Part shown: positions 34,363 through 43,204 of the stretch, piece by piece | Layout of the letters: every line of letters begins with the position of its first letter | Position numbering within the stretch: position 1 is the stretch's first letter | From: an uncultured Porphyromonadaceae bacterium | GTDB lineage: Bacteria > Bacteroidota > Bacteroidia > Bacteroidales > Muribaculaceae | Assembly: GCA_947175265.1 (NCBI GenBank) | Contig: CAMWMD010000001.1 | Coordinates: 124,001-188,000, forward strand | Length of the DNA stretch: 64,000 bases | Direction of reading: 5' to 3' | The notes under the pieces: model-generated | The model's database searches: none | Told to the model about the DNA's origin: nothing | Seen by the model: only the letters and a program-made list of their open reading frames with translations | Translations under genes and position numbers: made by a program

Positions 34363-35604
34363 TTACTCGTATCTCATTGTTTCAGAGGGTGAGATACGGG
34401 CAATGAAGCCTGAGGGGAGGATAAGAACAAGATAGGTGACAACAAGAACACCTGCATTAAGGATTACAATAGATATGGGATCAAGATTTACGGGTACGAA
34501 GTCAATGTAATATGAATCAGGATCAAGAGATATGAAGTGAGTTTTCTTTTGAAAGTAGAGGGCTGCAAGAGTAACGGCATTACCGATCAACAAACCTATC
34601 AGTGCAATCCTCATGGCAAGATAAATAAAAATCTTCCTTATTTGAGAGTTCGGGGTTCCCAGAGCCCTCATCATACCGATAAAGCGTTTCTTCTCAATAA
34701 TAATGATCAGCATACCGGAGACGAGTGTAACGACACCGACGATCATCATCAATACAAGAACTACGATGACATTTGTGTCAAGCAGATTCAGCCAGCTGAA
34801 GAGTCCGGCTCCTTGATTCATAACATTGTCCGTGCGATACATCTTATAGAGTTCACCTTCAGCCAATGCTTTGTTTAATCTTTGCTGTAAATAAAGGGTA
34901 TTTTCAGGTATCCGGTCAAAATCATCTGTGGAAATCTGGAGATAGGTGCCTTGATCATCTTTAATCTGACCTAAATGCTGTATAAGATTGATGGAGCCGT
35001 AGGCAGTCACATCGTCATATTGATCAAAATGGGAATTGTAAATTCCTTCTATTATCAAACGCCTCACTCTGACATCATCGCTTATAAAATAGGTATCAAT
35101 TTTATCTCCTACTTTAAGTCGGAGTTGGTTAGCGGCATTTTCCGAAATTAGAATTTTATCTTTATTCTCTTCTTTGGAAAAATCAACAATTTTACCCTCC
35201 ACAAGATTATCCTTAATAAAGGAGGTGGAAATATAACCGTTTAACCCTTTGAGATATACTCCTTTAAAATCATCCTTGGTTTTAAGTATCGCCGGGATGG
35301 CAGCCTGCAAAGAATAGTCGCATACAAAGGGGGTATCGTCAAGTATATTTTTCAAAGTGGGGGTAAGGGTCAAAATATTGTCATCATCGGAAGAGGTCGG
35401 GACTGAAAACAGTGTGATATGGCCATTAAATCCCACCACCTTGTCGCGGATTTCCTTTTTGAACCCTAAAACTATAGCAATTGAAGCAATCATGACAGCC
35501 ACAGAAAGTGCAACTGCAATAACAGACACGGCAACCCCGGGTGCTTTCTTTTTCCCACCGGAGGAGAGAGTCAATCTCTTCGCTATATAAAAACTGTAAT
35601 CCAT
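34363..35604 (-). CDS. FtsX/LolC-E-like ABC transporter permease
   Basis: A 413-residue membrane protein with one N-terminal helix (about 27-50), a large periplasmic MacB_PCD-type domain (51-270) and three C-terminal helices from about 283 with the FtsX pattern. It resembles LolC/LolE, the inner-membrane permeases that release lipoproteins to LolA. The N-terminal YSFYIAKRLTL matches LolC/E. No ATPase (LolD) gene is adjacent. I start at the ATG at 35604 because a -7 box sits only 6 bases upstream, which excludes the ATG-like start at 35640. Confidence 0.82.
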   Translation of the reverse strand: MDYSFYIAKRLTLSSGGKKKAPGVAVSVIAVALSVAVMIASIAIVLGFKKEIRDKVVGFNGHITLFSVPTSSDDDNILTLTPTLKNILDDTPFVCDYSLQAAIPAILKTKDDFKGVYLKGLNGYISTSFIKDNLVEGKIVDFSKEENKDKILISENAANQLRLKVGDKIDTYFISDDVRVRRLIIEGIYNSHFDQYDDVTAYGSINLIQHLGQIKDDQGTYLQISTDDFDRIPENTLYLQQRLNKALAEGELYKMYRTDNVMNQGAGLFSWLNLLDTNVIVVLVLMMIVGVVTLVSGMLIIIIEKKRFIGMMRALGTPNSQIRKIFIYLAMRIALIGLLIGNAVTLAALYFQKKTHFISLDPDSYYIDFVPVNLDPISIVILNAGVLVVTYLVLILPSGFIARISPSETMRYE

Positions 35605-35610
35605 AGGATG

Positions 35611-35641
35611 CAAAATTACAATTTTTTCCTTAATAAACAAT
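35611..35641 (-). promoter_or_regulatory. Promoter of the LolC/E-like gene; nearly leaderless
   Basis: Minus-strand TAATTTTG (35611-35618) with ATTG (35638-35641) 19 bases upstream. The ATG at 35604 lies 6 bases past the box, so the transcript would have almost no leader. Confidence 0.5.
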
Positions 35642-35815
35642 TCTTAAATTCCATTATGCCCAATTTCCACAACTAAACGTACTGGCGATAATCATAACTG
35701 AGGAAAAAAAGGGAAATTTTCTAAGACAATAAGAATAATATAGTAGGACGGCGTAATGGCAAATTCTCAAATTGGAAATAAAAAACCTCAAAAAAATTAG
35801 TTTTTATCAAAAATA

Positions 35816-35847
35816 TTTGGCGGTTTAAATAGCAAATGTTAATTTTG
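35816..35847 (+). promoter_or_regulatory. Consensus promoter of the glycine cleavage operon
   Basis: TTTG (35816-35819), 20-base spacer, TAATTTTG (35840-35847). The leader of about 100 bases can form two mutually exclusive hairpins: GGTATC/GATACC (35849-35854 with 35872-35877) or ATCGG/CCGAT (35858-35862 with 35870-35874). Confidence 0.68.
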
Positions 35848-35952
35848 GGGTATCAAAATCGGGCTGTATCCGATACCTTATTTTCTAATTGCCTTTGAAA
35901 CCCTATGGTTGAAATGGCAAAGTGTTAAAGCCAACTAATACAATCCTTAAAA

Positions 35953-37047
35953 ATGGAAGAAAAACTTATTAAAACCTGTCTTCATGACCGCCATGTCAAA
36001 CTCGGCGCTCAAATGTCTCCTTTCGGTGGATTTGATATGCCCATCCAATATAAAGGTATAACCGAGGAACATAACGCCGTACGTCAGAATGTAGGTGTTT
36101 TTGATGTCAGCCACATGGGGGAGGTCAGGATATCAGGCCCGGATGCTTTCAAATTTGTCAGCCATATATTTACCAATGATATTTCCGGAGCACCGGATGG
36201 ACAGATTTTCTATGGTATGATGTGCTACGACAATGGGGGCACAGTTGACGATTTACTGGTATACAAGGTAAATGACGAAGAGTATTTTCTTGTGATCAAT
36301 GCATCAAACATAGATAAGGATGTAGACTGGATTAAGAGTCATGCCGAGGGCTTCGATGTTAAGATTGAGAACGAGAGTGAATATTACGGAGAAGTTGCAG
36401 TGCAGGGACCCAAAGCGGAAGAAACCCTTGAAAAATTGATGGGACTTCCCCTTCAAGATATTTCTTTTTATAACTTTAAAACTTTCGATGCAGACGGTGA
36501 GACAATAATCGTCAGCCGTACAGGATATACAGGAGAGGATGGTTTTGAAGTGTACGGTAGTCATAAATTCACACAGGCACTATGGGATAAATTGATGGAT
36601 GCGGGAGTTCAACCTTGTGGTCTCGGTTGTCGTGATACCCTGAGATTTGAAGTAGGTCTTCCGCTGTATGGCGATGAGTTGGCAGCCGATATAACCCCGA
36701 TTGAGGCAAGCCTGAGTATGTTTGTCAAATTGGACAAACCGGAGTTTATAGGGAAAGAGGCTCTTGCTTCGCAAAAGGGTAATGGGGTAACCCGCAGAAT
36801 AGTCGGACTTGAACTTGAGTGTAATGCGATTCCTCGCCATGGATATCCGGTAGAGATAGAGGGTAAGAAGGTAGGAGAAATCACTACCGGCTACCGTTCC
36901 ATTTCTACGGGTAAAAGTGTGGCAATGGCAATGATTGACAAACCTTATGACAAACTTGGCACAAAGGTGGAAGTAAGAATCAGGAAGAAAGTCTTTCCCG
37001 CCACCGTGGTCAAGAAACGTTTTTATGATAAGAATTACAAAAAATAA
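35953..37047 (+). CDS. gcvT: Glycine cleavage system T protein (aminomethyltransferase)
   Basis: A 364-residue cytosolic folate enzyme. Visible hallmarks: MSPFGGFDMPIQYKGITEEHNAVRQNVGVFDVSHMGE at the N-terminus, SRTGYTGEDGFEVY, and CGLGCRDTLRFEVGLPLYGDEL, which includes the substrate Asp/Arg region. It transfers the methylene group from the aminomethyl-lipoyl arm of GcvH to tetrahydrofolate, releasing ammonia. It is the first gene of gcvT-gcvH-gcvPA-gcvPB-lpd behind a consensus promoter. Length is standard. Confidence 0.96.
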   Translation: MEEKLIKTCLHDRHVKLGAQMSPFGGFDMPIQYKGITEEHNAVRQNVGVFDVSHMGEVRISGPDAFKFVSHIFTNDISGAPDGQIFYGMMCYDNGGTVDDLLVYKVNDEEYFLVINASNIDKDVDWIKSHAEGFDVKIENESEYYGEVAVQGPKAEETLEKLMGLPLQDISFYNFKTFDADGETIIVSRTGYTGEDGFEVYGSHKFTQALWDKLMDAGVQPCGLGCRDTLRFEVGLPLYGDELAADITPIEASLSMFVKLDKPEFIGKEALASQKGNGVTRRIVGLELECNAIPRHGYPVEIEGKKVGEITTGYRSISTGKSVAMAMIDKPYDKLGTKVEVRIRKKVFPATVVKKRFYDKNYKK

Positions 37048-37073
37048 TAACTTATAAAGAAAAATACAACAAT

Positions 37074-37454
37074 ATGAGCAAGATATTAGATGATCTGCGT
37101 TATGCAGACTCACATGAGTGGGTGAAACTTGAGGGTGACATAGCAACAATCGGTATAACAGATTATGCACAGCATGCACTTGGCAACATAGTGTATGTGG
37201 ACATGCCTGAAGTTGGCGACGAGGTCACTCAGGGAGAAGATTTCGGTGCAGTTGAATCCGTAAAGGCAGCGAGTGATCTTATCTCTCCTGTATCCGGAGA
37301 AGTTGTTGAGATCAATGAAGCACTTGAAGATGAACCTGAACTTGTAAATCAGGATGCGTTTGCAAATTGGATCATGAAAGTAAAGGTTTCCGATCCATCA
37401 GAAATAGAATCTCTACTTGATGCTGCCGCATACGCGAAAATCTGTGAGGAATAA
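37074..37454 (+). CDS. gcvH: Glycine cleavage system H protein
   Basis: A 126-residue lipoyl carrier. The lipoylated lysine is Lys64 in GAVESVKAASD. The N-terminal RYADSHEWVKLEGDIATIGITDYAQHALGNIVYV is typical. It shuttles the aminomethyl group between the P, T and L proteins. The gap to gcvT is 26 bp; the gap to gcvPA is 100 bp and holds a strong hairpin, which may set the ratio of upstream to downstream products. Confidence 0.96.
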   Translation: MSKILDDLRYADSHEWVKLEGDIATIGITDYAQHALGNIVYVDMPEVGDEVTQGEDFGAVESVKAASDLISPVSGEVVEINEALEDEPELVNQDAFANWIMKVKVSDPSEIESLLDAAAYAKICEE

Positions 37455-37470
37455 TACTATATGATTCCTG

Positions 37471-37498
37471 CCCCGGAGTGAATGGACTCACTCCGGGG
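37471..37498 (+). terminator. Intraoperonic hairpin between gcvH and gcvPA
   Basis: A perfect 11-bp stem CCCCGGAGTGA/TCACTCCGGGG (37471-37481 with 37488-37498) and 6-base loop, 17 bases after gcvH. There is no T tract, so it may be a partial terminator or a 3'-end stabiliser for gcvTH mRNA. Confidence 0.6.
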
Positions 37499-37554
37499 TA
37501 ACATTTAGTTGACGAAACACAGAACAAAATTATTAACCTAACATTCTAACATAA

Positions 37555-38877
37555 ATGTCTGATAAATTCATGCCGCATACCGATGAAGATATCCGCAAGA
37601 TGCTGGATAAAATCGGTGTAGAGACGATAGATGATTTATACAGTGATGTACCCTCGGAAGTGATTTTTAAGGGTGAATATGATATACCCTCCTCAATGTC
37701 AGAAATTGAATTGCGCAAACATTTTGAGGATTTGGGCAAAAAAAATCAATCACTTGTCATCTTTGCAGGTGGCGGTGTGTATGATCATTATGCACCATCT
37801 GTTGTCAATCATCTTTTGCAGAGAAGTGAGTTTTATACTGCTTACACTCCTTACCAACCTGAGATATCCCAGGGTACGTTACAGTATATTTTCGAGTATC
37901 AGAGTATGATAAGCGAGTTGACCGGATTGGAGTCAACAAACGCATCAATGTATGATGGTGCAACTGCAGCTGCGGAAGTGATGTTTATGATGGTGGCATC
38001 CTCAAAGAAAAGGAACAAGGTGCTCATTTCGTCCACAATTTCAGAAAGAGTGCTGAATGTGGTCATGACATACGCAAAATTCCATGGTGTGGACGTCACC
38101 GTTTTGCCGGAAAAAGATGGAGTGACTGACATTGAATCTATGGAAGCGGCACTTAAGGAGGGAGATGTGGCAGGTGTGCTTCTTCCCACTCCTAATAAAT
38201 ATGGAATTATTGAGGATTACTCAGGAGTAGCGGAAAAGATTCATGGAGCAAAAGGATATTTCGGAATTTATGCAGACCCCTCAACACTTGCCGTACTGAG
38301 AACTCCTGCGGAATGGGGTGCCGACGTAGCATGTGGCGATGGCCAGACTTTAGGGATGCCGTTGACTTTCGGTGGTCCATATCTTGGCTTCATTTCATGT
38401 GCTAAAAGTATGTTGAGGAAGATGCCGGGCCGCGTTGTGGGTGTCACTAAAGATGCTGACGGCAAACGTGCATTTGTCTTAACATTGCAGGCCCGTGAGC
38501 AACATATCCGTAGAGAGAAGGCGACAAGCAATATATGCTCTAACCAAAGTCTGATGGCACTCTATGCCACAATCTATCTATCTCTACTCGGGAAAAAAGG
38601 ATTGGAAGAGGTCAATATACTTTCATGTGACGGAGCACACTATTTATATAAACTTCTTATGGACTCAGGTAAATTCACTGCTGTGTTCGATAAGCCTTTC
38701 CTTAAGGAATTTGTGGTGAACACATCACTTGATATGGAAGCGGTCAATGCAAAATTGTTGAAACATGGCATACAAGGAGGAATAATTCTCGAAGATGGAA
38801 AAGTGGAGTTCGCAGTTACGGAAAAACGCACTAAAGAGGAGATTGAGAAGTTGGTGAAATTAATGGTGGAGGAATAA
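37555..38877 (+). CDS. gcvPA: Glycine dehydrogenase (decarboxylating) subunit 1
   Basis: A 440-residue PLP-fold subunit of the split P protein. It shows SLVIFAGGGVYDHYAPSVVNHLLQRSEFYTAYTPYQPEISQGTLQYIFEYQSMISELTGLE, the classic GcvPA start, and LPTPNKYGIIEDYSG later. It lacks the PLP lysine, which lies in subunit 2, as expected. With GcvPB it decarboxylates glycine and loads the aminomethyl group on GcvH. gcvPB follows 2 bases later, suggesting coupled synthesis of the two subunits. Confidence 0.95.
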   Translation: MSDKFMPHTDEDIRKMLDKIGVETIDDLYSDVPSEVIFKGEYDIPSSMSEIELRKHFEDLGKKNQSLVIFAGGGVYDHYAPSVVNHLLQRSEFYTAYTPYQPEISQGTLQYIFEYQSMISELTGLESTNASMYDGATAAAEVMFMMVASSKKRNKVLISSTISERVLNVVMTYAKFHGVDVTVLPEKDGVTDIESMEAALKEGDVAGVLLPTPNKYGIIEDYSGVAEKIHGAKGYFGIYADPSTLAVLRTPAEWGADVACGDGQTLGMPLTFGGPYLGFISCAKSMLRKMPGRVVGVTKDADGKRAFVLTLQAREQHIRREKATSNICSNQSLMALYATIYLSLLGKKGLEEVNILSCDGAHYLYKLLMDSGKFTAVFDKPFLKEFVVNTSLDMEAVNAKLLKHGIQGGIILEDGKVEFAVTEKRTKEEIEKLVKLMVEE

Positions 38878-38879
38878 AC

Positions 38880-40349
38880 ATGAAAACATACGATAAACTC
38901 ATATTTGAACTTTCACGTCCGGGAAGGAAAGGGTATTCTCTACCGGAGGATAATTATAACACAAACGGATTTGACAGTATACCGAAAGATCTGTTAAGGA
39001 AAGATGAAGCATCGCTACCGGAAGTAGGTGAACTTGAGGTGGTGCGTCATTATACCAATCTCTCCAATAAGAATTTCGGTGTAGATACGGGGTTTTATCC
39101 TCTGGGAAGCTGCACCATGAAATATAATCCGAAGATAAACGAGGAATTGTCATCACTCCCGAGTTTCACGACTTTACATCCTTTGCAGGACGAATCTACA
39201 GTTCAGGGAGCGCTTGAACTTTACTGGAATCTTCAGAATATGCTTTCCAATCTTGCGGGTCTGGCTGAGTTTACGCTTAATCCTTACGCAGGAGCACACG
39301 GAGAATTGACGGGATTGATGGTCATGAGGCAGTATCATATCTCAAGAGGAGATCACAAAAGAAAAAAAGTGATCGTTCCTGACACCGCCCATGGAACAAA
39401 TCCGGCGTCTGCGATGGTGGCAGGGTTAGAAGTCGTGGAAGTTAAATCCAAACCCAATGGCTCTATTGACGTAGAAGATTTAAAACCACTTCTTGATGAT
39501 ACAGTTGCGGGGATAATGATGACCAATCCGAATACTGTCGGAATGTTTGAGACAGAGATACTCGAGATAGCGGATCTGGTTCATAGGGCAGGAGGATTGC
39601 TATATTATGATGGAGCAAACCTCAATCCTCTCCTTGGGAAAGTTCGTCCAGGAGATATGGGTTTCGACATCATGCATATCAATCTGCATAAGACTTTCTC
39701 TACACCCCACGGAGGAGGAGGACCCGGTTCAGGCCCTGTAGGTGTCGCTTCCCATCTTGTTAATTTCCTTCCGAATCCTAAAGTAGTGAAAAATGAAGAT
39801 GGCACTTTCTCAATTACCAACGGTGAGGAAAGTCTCGGAAATATATCTACTTTTATGGGGAACTTCGGAGTGATGATGAAGGCATACGCCTATATACTCA
39901 CTCTCGGTAAAGAGAATATAAAGAAAGTAGGACCTTTAGCAACCCTTAATGCCAATTATATAAAGGAGAGCCTTAAGGATGATTACCTTCTTCCGATTGA
40001 GGGTGTTTGTAAACACGAATTTGTGTTTGACGGCCTTAAAGACAAGTCAACAGGTGTTACCACTTTGAATATCGCTAAACGTCTGCTCGATTATGGATTC
40101 CATGCACCTACAATATATTTCCCCCTGCTCTTCCATGAATCAATGATGATAGAGCCGACGGAAACCGAGAGCAAAGAGACGCTGGATGATTTTATAGAAG
40201 TGATGCACAAGGTTGCCAAAGAGGCTAAAGAGAATCCTGATGATGTTAAAAACGCTCCTCTGACTACCATAGTGCGTAAACTTGACGAAACCACAGCGGC
40301 AAAAAATCCGATACTCAGTTACAAAGCCTTAAAGGAAGCAGTGAAATGA
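38880..40349 (+). CDS. gcvPB: Glycine dehydrogenase (decarboxylating) subunit 2
   Basis: A 489-residue catalytic subunit of the split P protein. The PLP lysine is Lys271 in INLHKTFSTPHGGGGPG. Other landmarks are TGFYPLGSCTMKYNPKINE (70-88) and DTAHGTNPASAMVAG (168-182). It forms an alpha2beta2 enzyme with GcvPA. Its last codons overlap the lpd start by 4 bp (ATGA, 40346-40349), so the E3 component is translationally coupled. Confidence 0.96.
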   Translation: MKTYDKLIFELSRPGRKGYSLPEDNYNTNGFDSIPKDLLRKDEASLPEVGELEVVRHYTNLSNKNFGVDTGFYPLGSCTMKYNPKINEELSSLPSFTTLHPLQDESTVQGALELYWNLQNMLSNLAGLAEFTLNPYAGAHGELTGLMVMRQYHISRGDHKRKKVIVPDTAHGTNPASAMVAGLEVVEVKSKPNGSIDVEDLKPLLDDTVAGIMMTNPNTVGMFETEILEIADLVHRAGGLLYYDGANLNPLLGKVRPGDMGFDIMHINLHKTFSTPHGGGGPGSGPVGVASHLVNFLPNPKVVKNEDGTFSITNGEESLGNISTFMGNFGVMMKAYAYILTLGKENIKKVGPLATLNANYIKESLKDDYLLPIEGVCKHEFVFDGLKDKSTGVTTLNIAKRLLDYGFHAPTIYFPLLFHESMMIEPTETESKETLDDFIEVMHKVAKEAKENPDDVKNAPLTTIVRKLDETTAAKNPILSYKALKEAVK

Positions 40350-41701
40350 AAAGCGATCTTATCATCATAGGCGCAGGTCCCGGAGGCTACGAGACCGCTC
40401 TCACTGCTGCCCGAAGGGGAAAGAATGTCGTCTTGTTCAATGGCGACAGATTAGGTGGCACATGTCTTAACGAAGGATGCATCCCCACGAAATGTCTTTG
40501 CAAGAATGCAGAGATAATATCTCAATTCAAGGAAGGGGAGGTGTTCGGTATTGATGATTTCTCATTCACCCTTGACTTCGCAAAGATAATGTCGCGGAAA
40601 GACGATGTGGTCTCTAATCTGAGGTCAGGTGTCGACATGCTCCTTAAACAGGCAAAGGTGACAGTAGTAAATTCCAAGGCCACCTTTAAGGATAATCATA
40701 CTGTCGTTGCTGACGGAGAAGAATATTCAGCAGACAATATCATAATCGCTACGGGGAGTGTTTCAAAGTCTCTCCCTATTCCCGGGAATGATCTTGAAGG
40801 GGTTTTAGACTCGACTGCTCTCCTAAATATTGAAGGGATACCGGCATCACTAACCATAATCGGTGGTGGAGTGATTGGTATGGAGTTTGCCTCAATTTTT
40901 CATCAGATGGGATCCAACGTTACGGTGGTTGAATATATGAAACAGATTCTGCCTCCATTTGACTCAGATATAGCCAAACGCTTAAAACAAAATCTGACAA
41001 AAAAGGGTATCAAGATTGTCACCGGTGCTTCGGCAAAAGAGATCAGCAGAAATGAGGACGGAGAGTTAGATTTGGTTTACGATGTTAAGGGTAAACAAGA
41101 GAAGGTAACTTCCACACACATACTGATGGCAGTGGGGAGAGTCCCGCAGATTCAGGGTCTTGGTCTTGAAAATACGGATATTCAGTATTCGGCAAAAGGT
41201 ATCGATGCCGACGAGAATATGCGTACTTCAGTGGAAAACGTTTACGCGATAGGGGACGTCAACGCAAAAATGATGCTTGCCCATGTCGCAACTTTCCAAG
41301 GAGTTAGAGTCTTGAATGTAATCGATAATATCAAGGACACAATTCGGTTTGACATAATTCCATCTGCAGTCTTCACCGTTCCGGAATGCGGTATGGTCGG
41401 AAAAACCGAAGAACAGTGTAAGAATGAAGGAATTAAGATTGCAGTCGGTCAGAGTTTCTTCCGGGCTAACGGAAAGGCACTGGCACTCGGAGAACCGGAT
41501 GGCTTGTGTAAACTCATTTTCAATAAGGACACTCACGTCCTCATCGGCGCGCACATAATGGGAACAGGTGCCTCGGATTTGGCGCAGCAATGTGCGGATA
41601 TGATGAACGCCAACTTTACTTGGGAACAGATTTCCGATATAATATTCGGTCATCCCACGATAAGTGAAGTGATTCTCTCCGCTGTACATTCAATTAAGTG
41701 A
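40346..41701 (+). CDS. lpdA: Dihydrolipoyl dehydrogenase (glycine cleavage L protein)
   Basis: A 451-residue FAD disulfide oxidoreductase. FAD site IIGAGPGGYETALTAAR; redox pair in GGTCLNEGCIPTKC; NAD site TIIGGGVIGMEFASIF; second FAD site YAIGDVN; C-terminal interface HPTISEVILSAVH with the catalytic His. It reoxidises dihydrolipoyl-GcvH with NAD+. The location at the end of the gcv operon with ATGA overlap indicates a dedicated E3 for glycine cleavage. A terminator follows at 41768-41799. Confidence 0.95.
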   Translation: MKSDLIIIGAGPGGYETALTAARRGKNVVLFNGDRLGGTCLNEGCIPTKCLCKNAEIISQFKEGEVFGIDDFSFTLDFAKIMSRKDDVVSNLRSGVDMLLKQAKVTVVNSKATFKDNHTVVADGEEYSADNIIIATGSVSKSLPIPGNDLEGVLDSTALLNIEGIPASLTIIGGGVIGMEFASIFHQMGSNVTVVEYMKQILPPFDSDIAKRLKQNLTKKGIKIVTGASAKEISRNEDGELDLVYDVKGKQEKVTSTHILMAVGRVPQIQGLGLENTDIQYSAKGIDADENMRTSVENVYAIGDVNAKMMLAHVATFQGVRVLNVIDNIKDTIRFDIIPSAVFTVPECGMVGKTEEQCKNEGIKIAVGQSFFRANGKALALGEPDGLCKLIFNKDTHVLIGAHIMGTGASDLAQQCADMMNANFTWEQISDIIFGHPTISEVILSAVHSIK

Positions 41702-41767
41702 CAATACTTTTTACAGGGATTTGGAATAACATAACCAAGAACAAATCTTAAGGGAAATAGTAATTGA

Positions 41768-41799
41768 AAACCCTGCTCCGATAATTAGGGGCAGGGTTT
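41768..41799. terminator. Bidirectional terminator between lpdA and the MFS gene
   Basis: A 12-bp stem with one G-U pair, AAACCCTGCTCC/GGGGCAGGGTTT, and an 8-base loop; convergent genes on both sides. Confidence 0.8.
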
Positions 41800-41823
41800 A
41801 TCTTATTTATCAAGTAAGGCGAA

Positions 41824-43173
41824 TTATAACTTATGGTCAGGTGCGAACACATACGTCACGAGAGCACCCAGCAGCATAACTACAATTGAGACTACCAATA
41901 CTAAAGAGGAACCTCCACTTTTTAACAATACCGGTATGAAGAATACTCCTAATACAGCACCTAACTTACCGATAGAAGCCGCTATGCCTGAGCCTTGACC
42001 TCTTACTTCCACAGGGAAAACCTTTGAGGGAAGGACGTACGTCATAAGGTGAGGCCCTATGTTGAGGAATAACTCAAAACACATAAAAGCCCCTATTGAA
42101 ATCCAATGAGGCCAGTTATTCCTATAAGCAAAAAGCAGAACCAAAAGTGACAATCCGCTCAAGAGGAAGCCCCAAGTCTGTTGTTTTGCTCCATTCATCT
42201 TTGGGATGAGGAATAGGCCGATTACAAAACCGGGTAAGATAATGCATGATATCCACAAGGTAATTTCTACAGAACTTGCTACGTGTGCTATCTGAGTCTC
42301 ATGTAATCCGGCATGCTCAAGACCTAAAGCCATGACCAATATCGGTAGGAAAACGCCAATACCATATACACCCAAACCTTCACATGCCCAAGGGACACCT
42401 GTGAAAATTACATTTTTCCAATGCTTGCCAATAAATGTAAAGAATCCATCTTTTGAGGCAACAGTCTTATCTCCGCTATTGGCAGCAGGGGAATCGATGG
42501 TCACATCATTTCCCAAGAATTTTTTTGTCACCATCTCAGCCTCCTTTATTCTACCCTGCGAGATTAACCACGTTGGACTTTGCCAAAAACGTATTCTTGT
42601 CAACAGCATCAAGCCTGAAAGTGCTATCATGATCCAGAGTAAAGTAGGCCAAGCCGTCGCCTCTGTCCAATCCTTCACCATAAGGAAACAAACCAAAGCA
42701 ACTATTATATTGCCTAATGCACTGGCTGCTTTTGCCGCTCCCACCATTGTAAAAGTCCATTTTGCGGGCATCAATTCAGAAATGTAATCCGAATCAAGAC
42801 TATATTCTCCACCAATACCAAATCCCATTAAAAATAGACAAACTATCAAAACGGAGATATGGGGAAAGATAAGGGCGACCACCGAGGAGAGAAGGATTAT
42901 CAGGGGACACAATCTGAACAAAGTCAGATAGCCATATTTATCAGACAATTTTCCCAGAATAGCCGAACCGACCATAATACCTATGAGATCCATCGCACCT
43001 ACCAACCCTTGCATGGCAGAAGAAAGTTGAGGATGAGATATCAGTTGGTATAATGGTATGATTACCGAAACCAACGTTGCCAATCCCGTACCTATAAGTT
43101 GCCCGAGGGAAGCGACAGCAACAATCCTAATTTGCTTCCAGGAAAACGGTGCATCTTTTATCGTATATTCCAT
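41824..43173 (-). CDS. MFS transporter (sugar-porter-like family)
   Basis: A 449-residue, 12-helix transporter. After helix 2 comes GKLSDKYGYLTLFR, the MFS motif A region. GFGIGGEYSLDSDYISELMPAKW and the second-half FPVEVRGQGSGIAASIGKLGAVLG resemble the Sugar_tr/SV2-type branch of the superfamily. A soluble loop near 205-235 carries a short polar insert. It is the last gene of an operon with a urea transporter and an ion channel, so its substrate may be a nitrogen or organic-acid compound rather than a sugar; this is inference. Confidence 0.85.
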   Translation of the reverse strand: MEYTIKDAPFSWKQIRIVAVASLGQLIGTGLATLVSVIIPLYQLISHPQLSSAMQGLVGAMDLIGIMVGSAILGKLSDKYGYLTLFRLCPLIILLSSVVALIFPHISVLIVCLFLMGFGIGGEYSLDSDYISELMPAKWTFTMVGAAKAASALGNIIVALVCFLMVKDWTEATAWPTLLWIMIALSGLMLLTRIRFWQSPTWLISQGRIKEAEMVTKKFLGNDVTIDSPAANSGDKTVASKDGFFTFIGKHWKNVIFTGVPWACEGLGVYGIGVFLPILVMALGLEHAGLHETQIAHVASSVEITLWISCIILPGFVIGLFLIPKMNGAKQQTWGFLLSGLSLLVLLFAYRNNWPHWISIGAFMCFELFLNIGPHLMTYVLPSKVFPVEVRGQGSGIAASIGKLGAVLGVFFIPVLLKSGGSSLVLVVSIVVMLLGALVTYVFAPDHKL

Positions 43174-43204
43174 TTTATTATCTCAGAGATTCTTTGGAAA
43201 TCAA

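Larger units (their letters stand above)
35605..35952. other. Intergenic region between the LolC/E-like gene and gcvT
   Basis: 348 bp with divergent promoters (35611-35641 minus; 35816-35847 plus). The middle 35645-35810 is AT-rich without recognised features. I looked for a glycine riboswitch before gcvT and did not find one. Confidence 0.6.

Noticed and set aside
35645-35952. Glycine riboswitch before gcvT
   Set aside because: No conserved riboswitch core seen; only short alternative hairpins near the transcription start.
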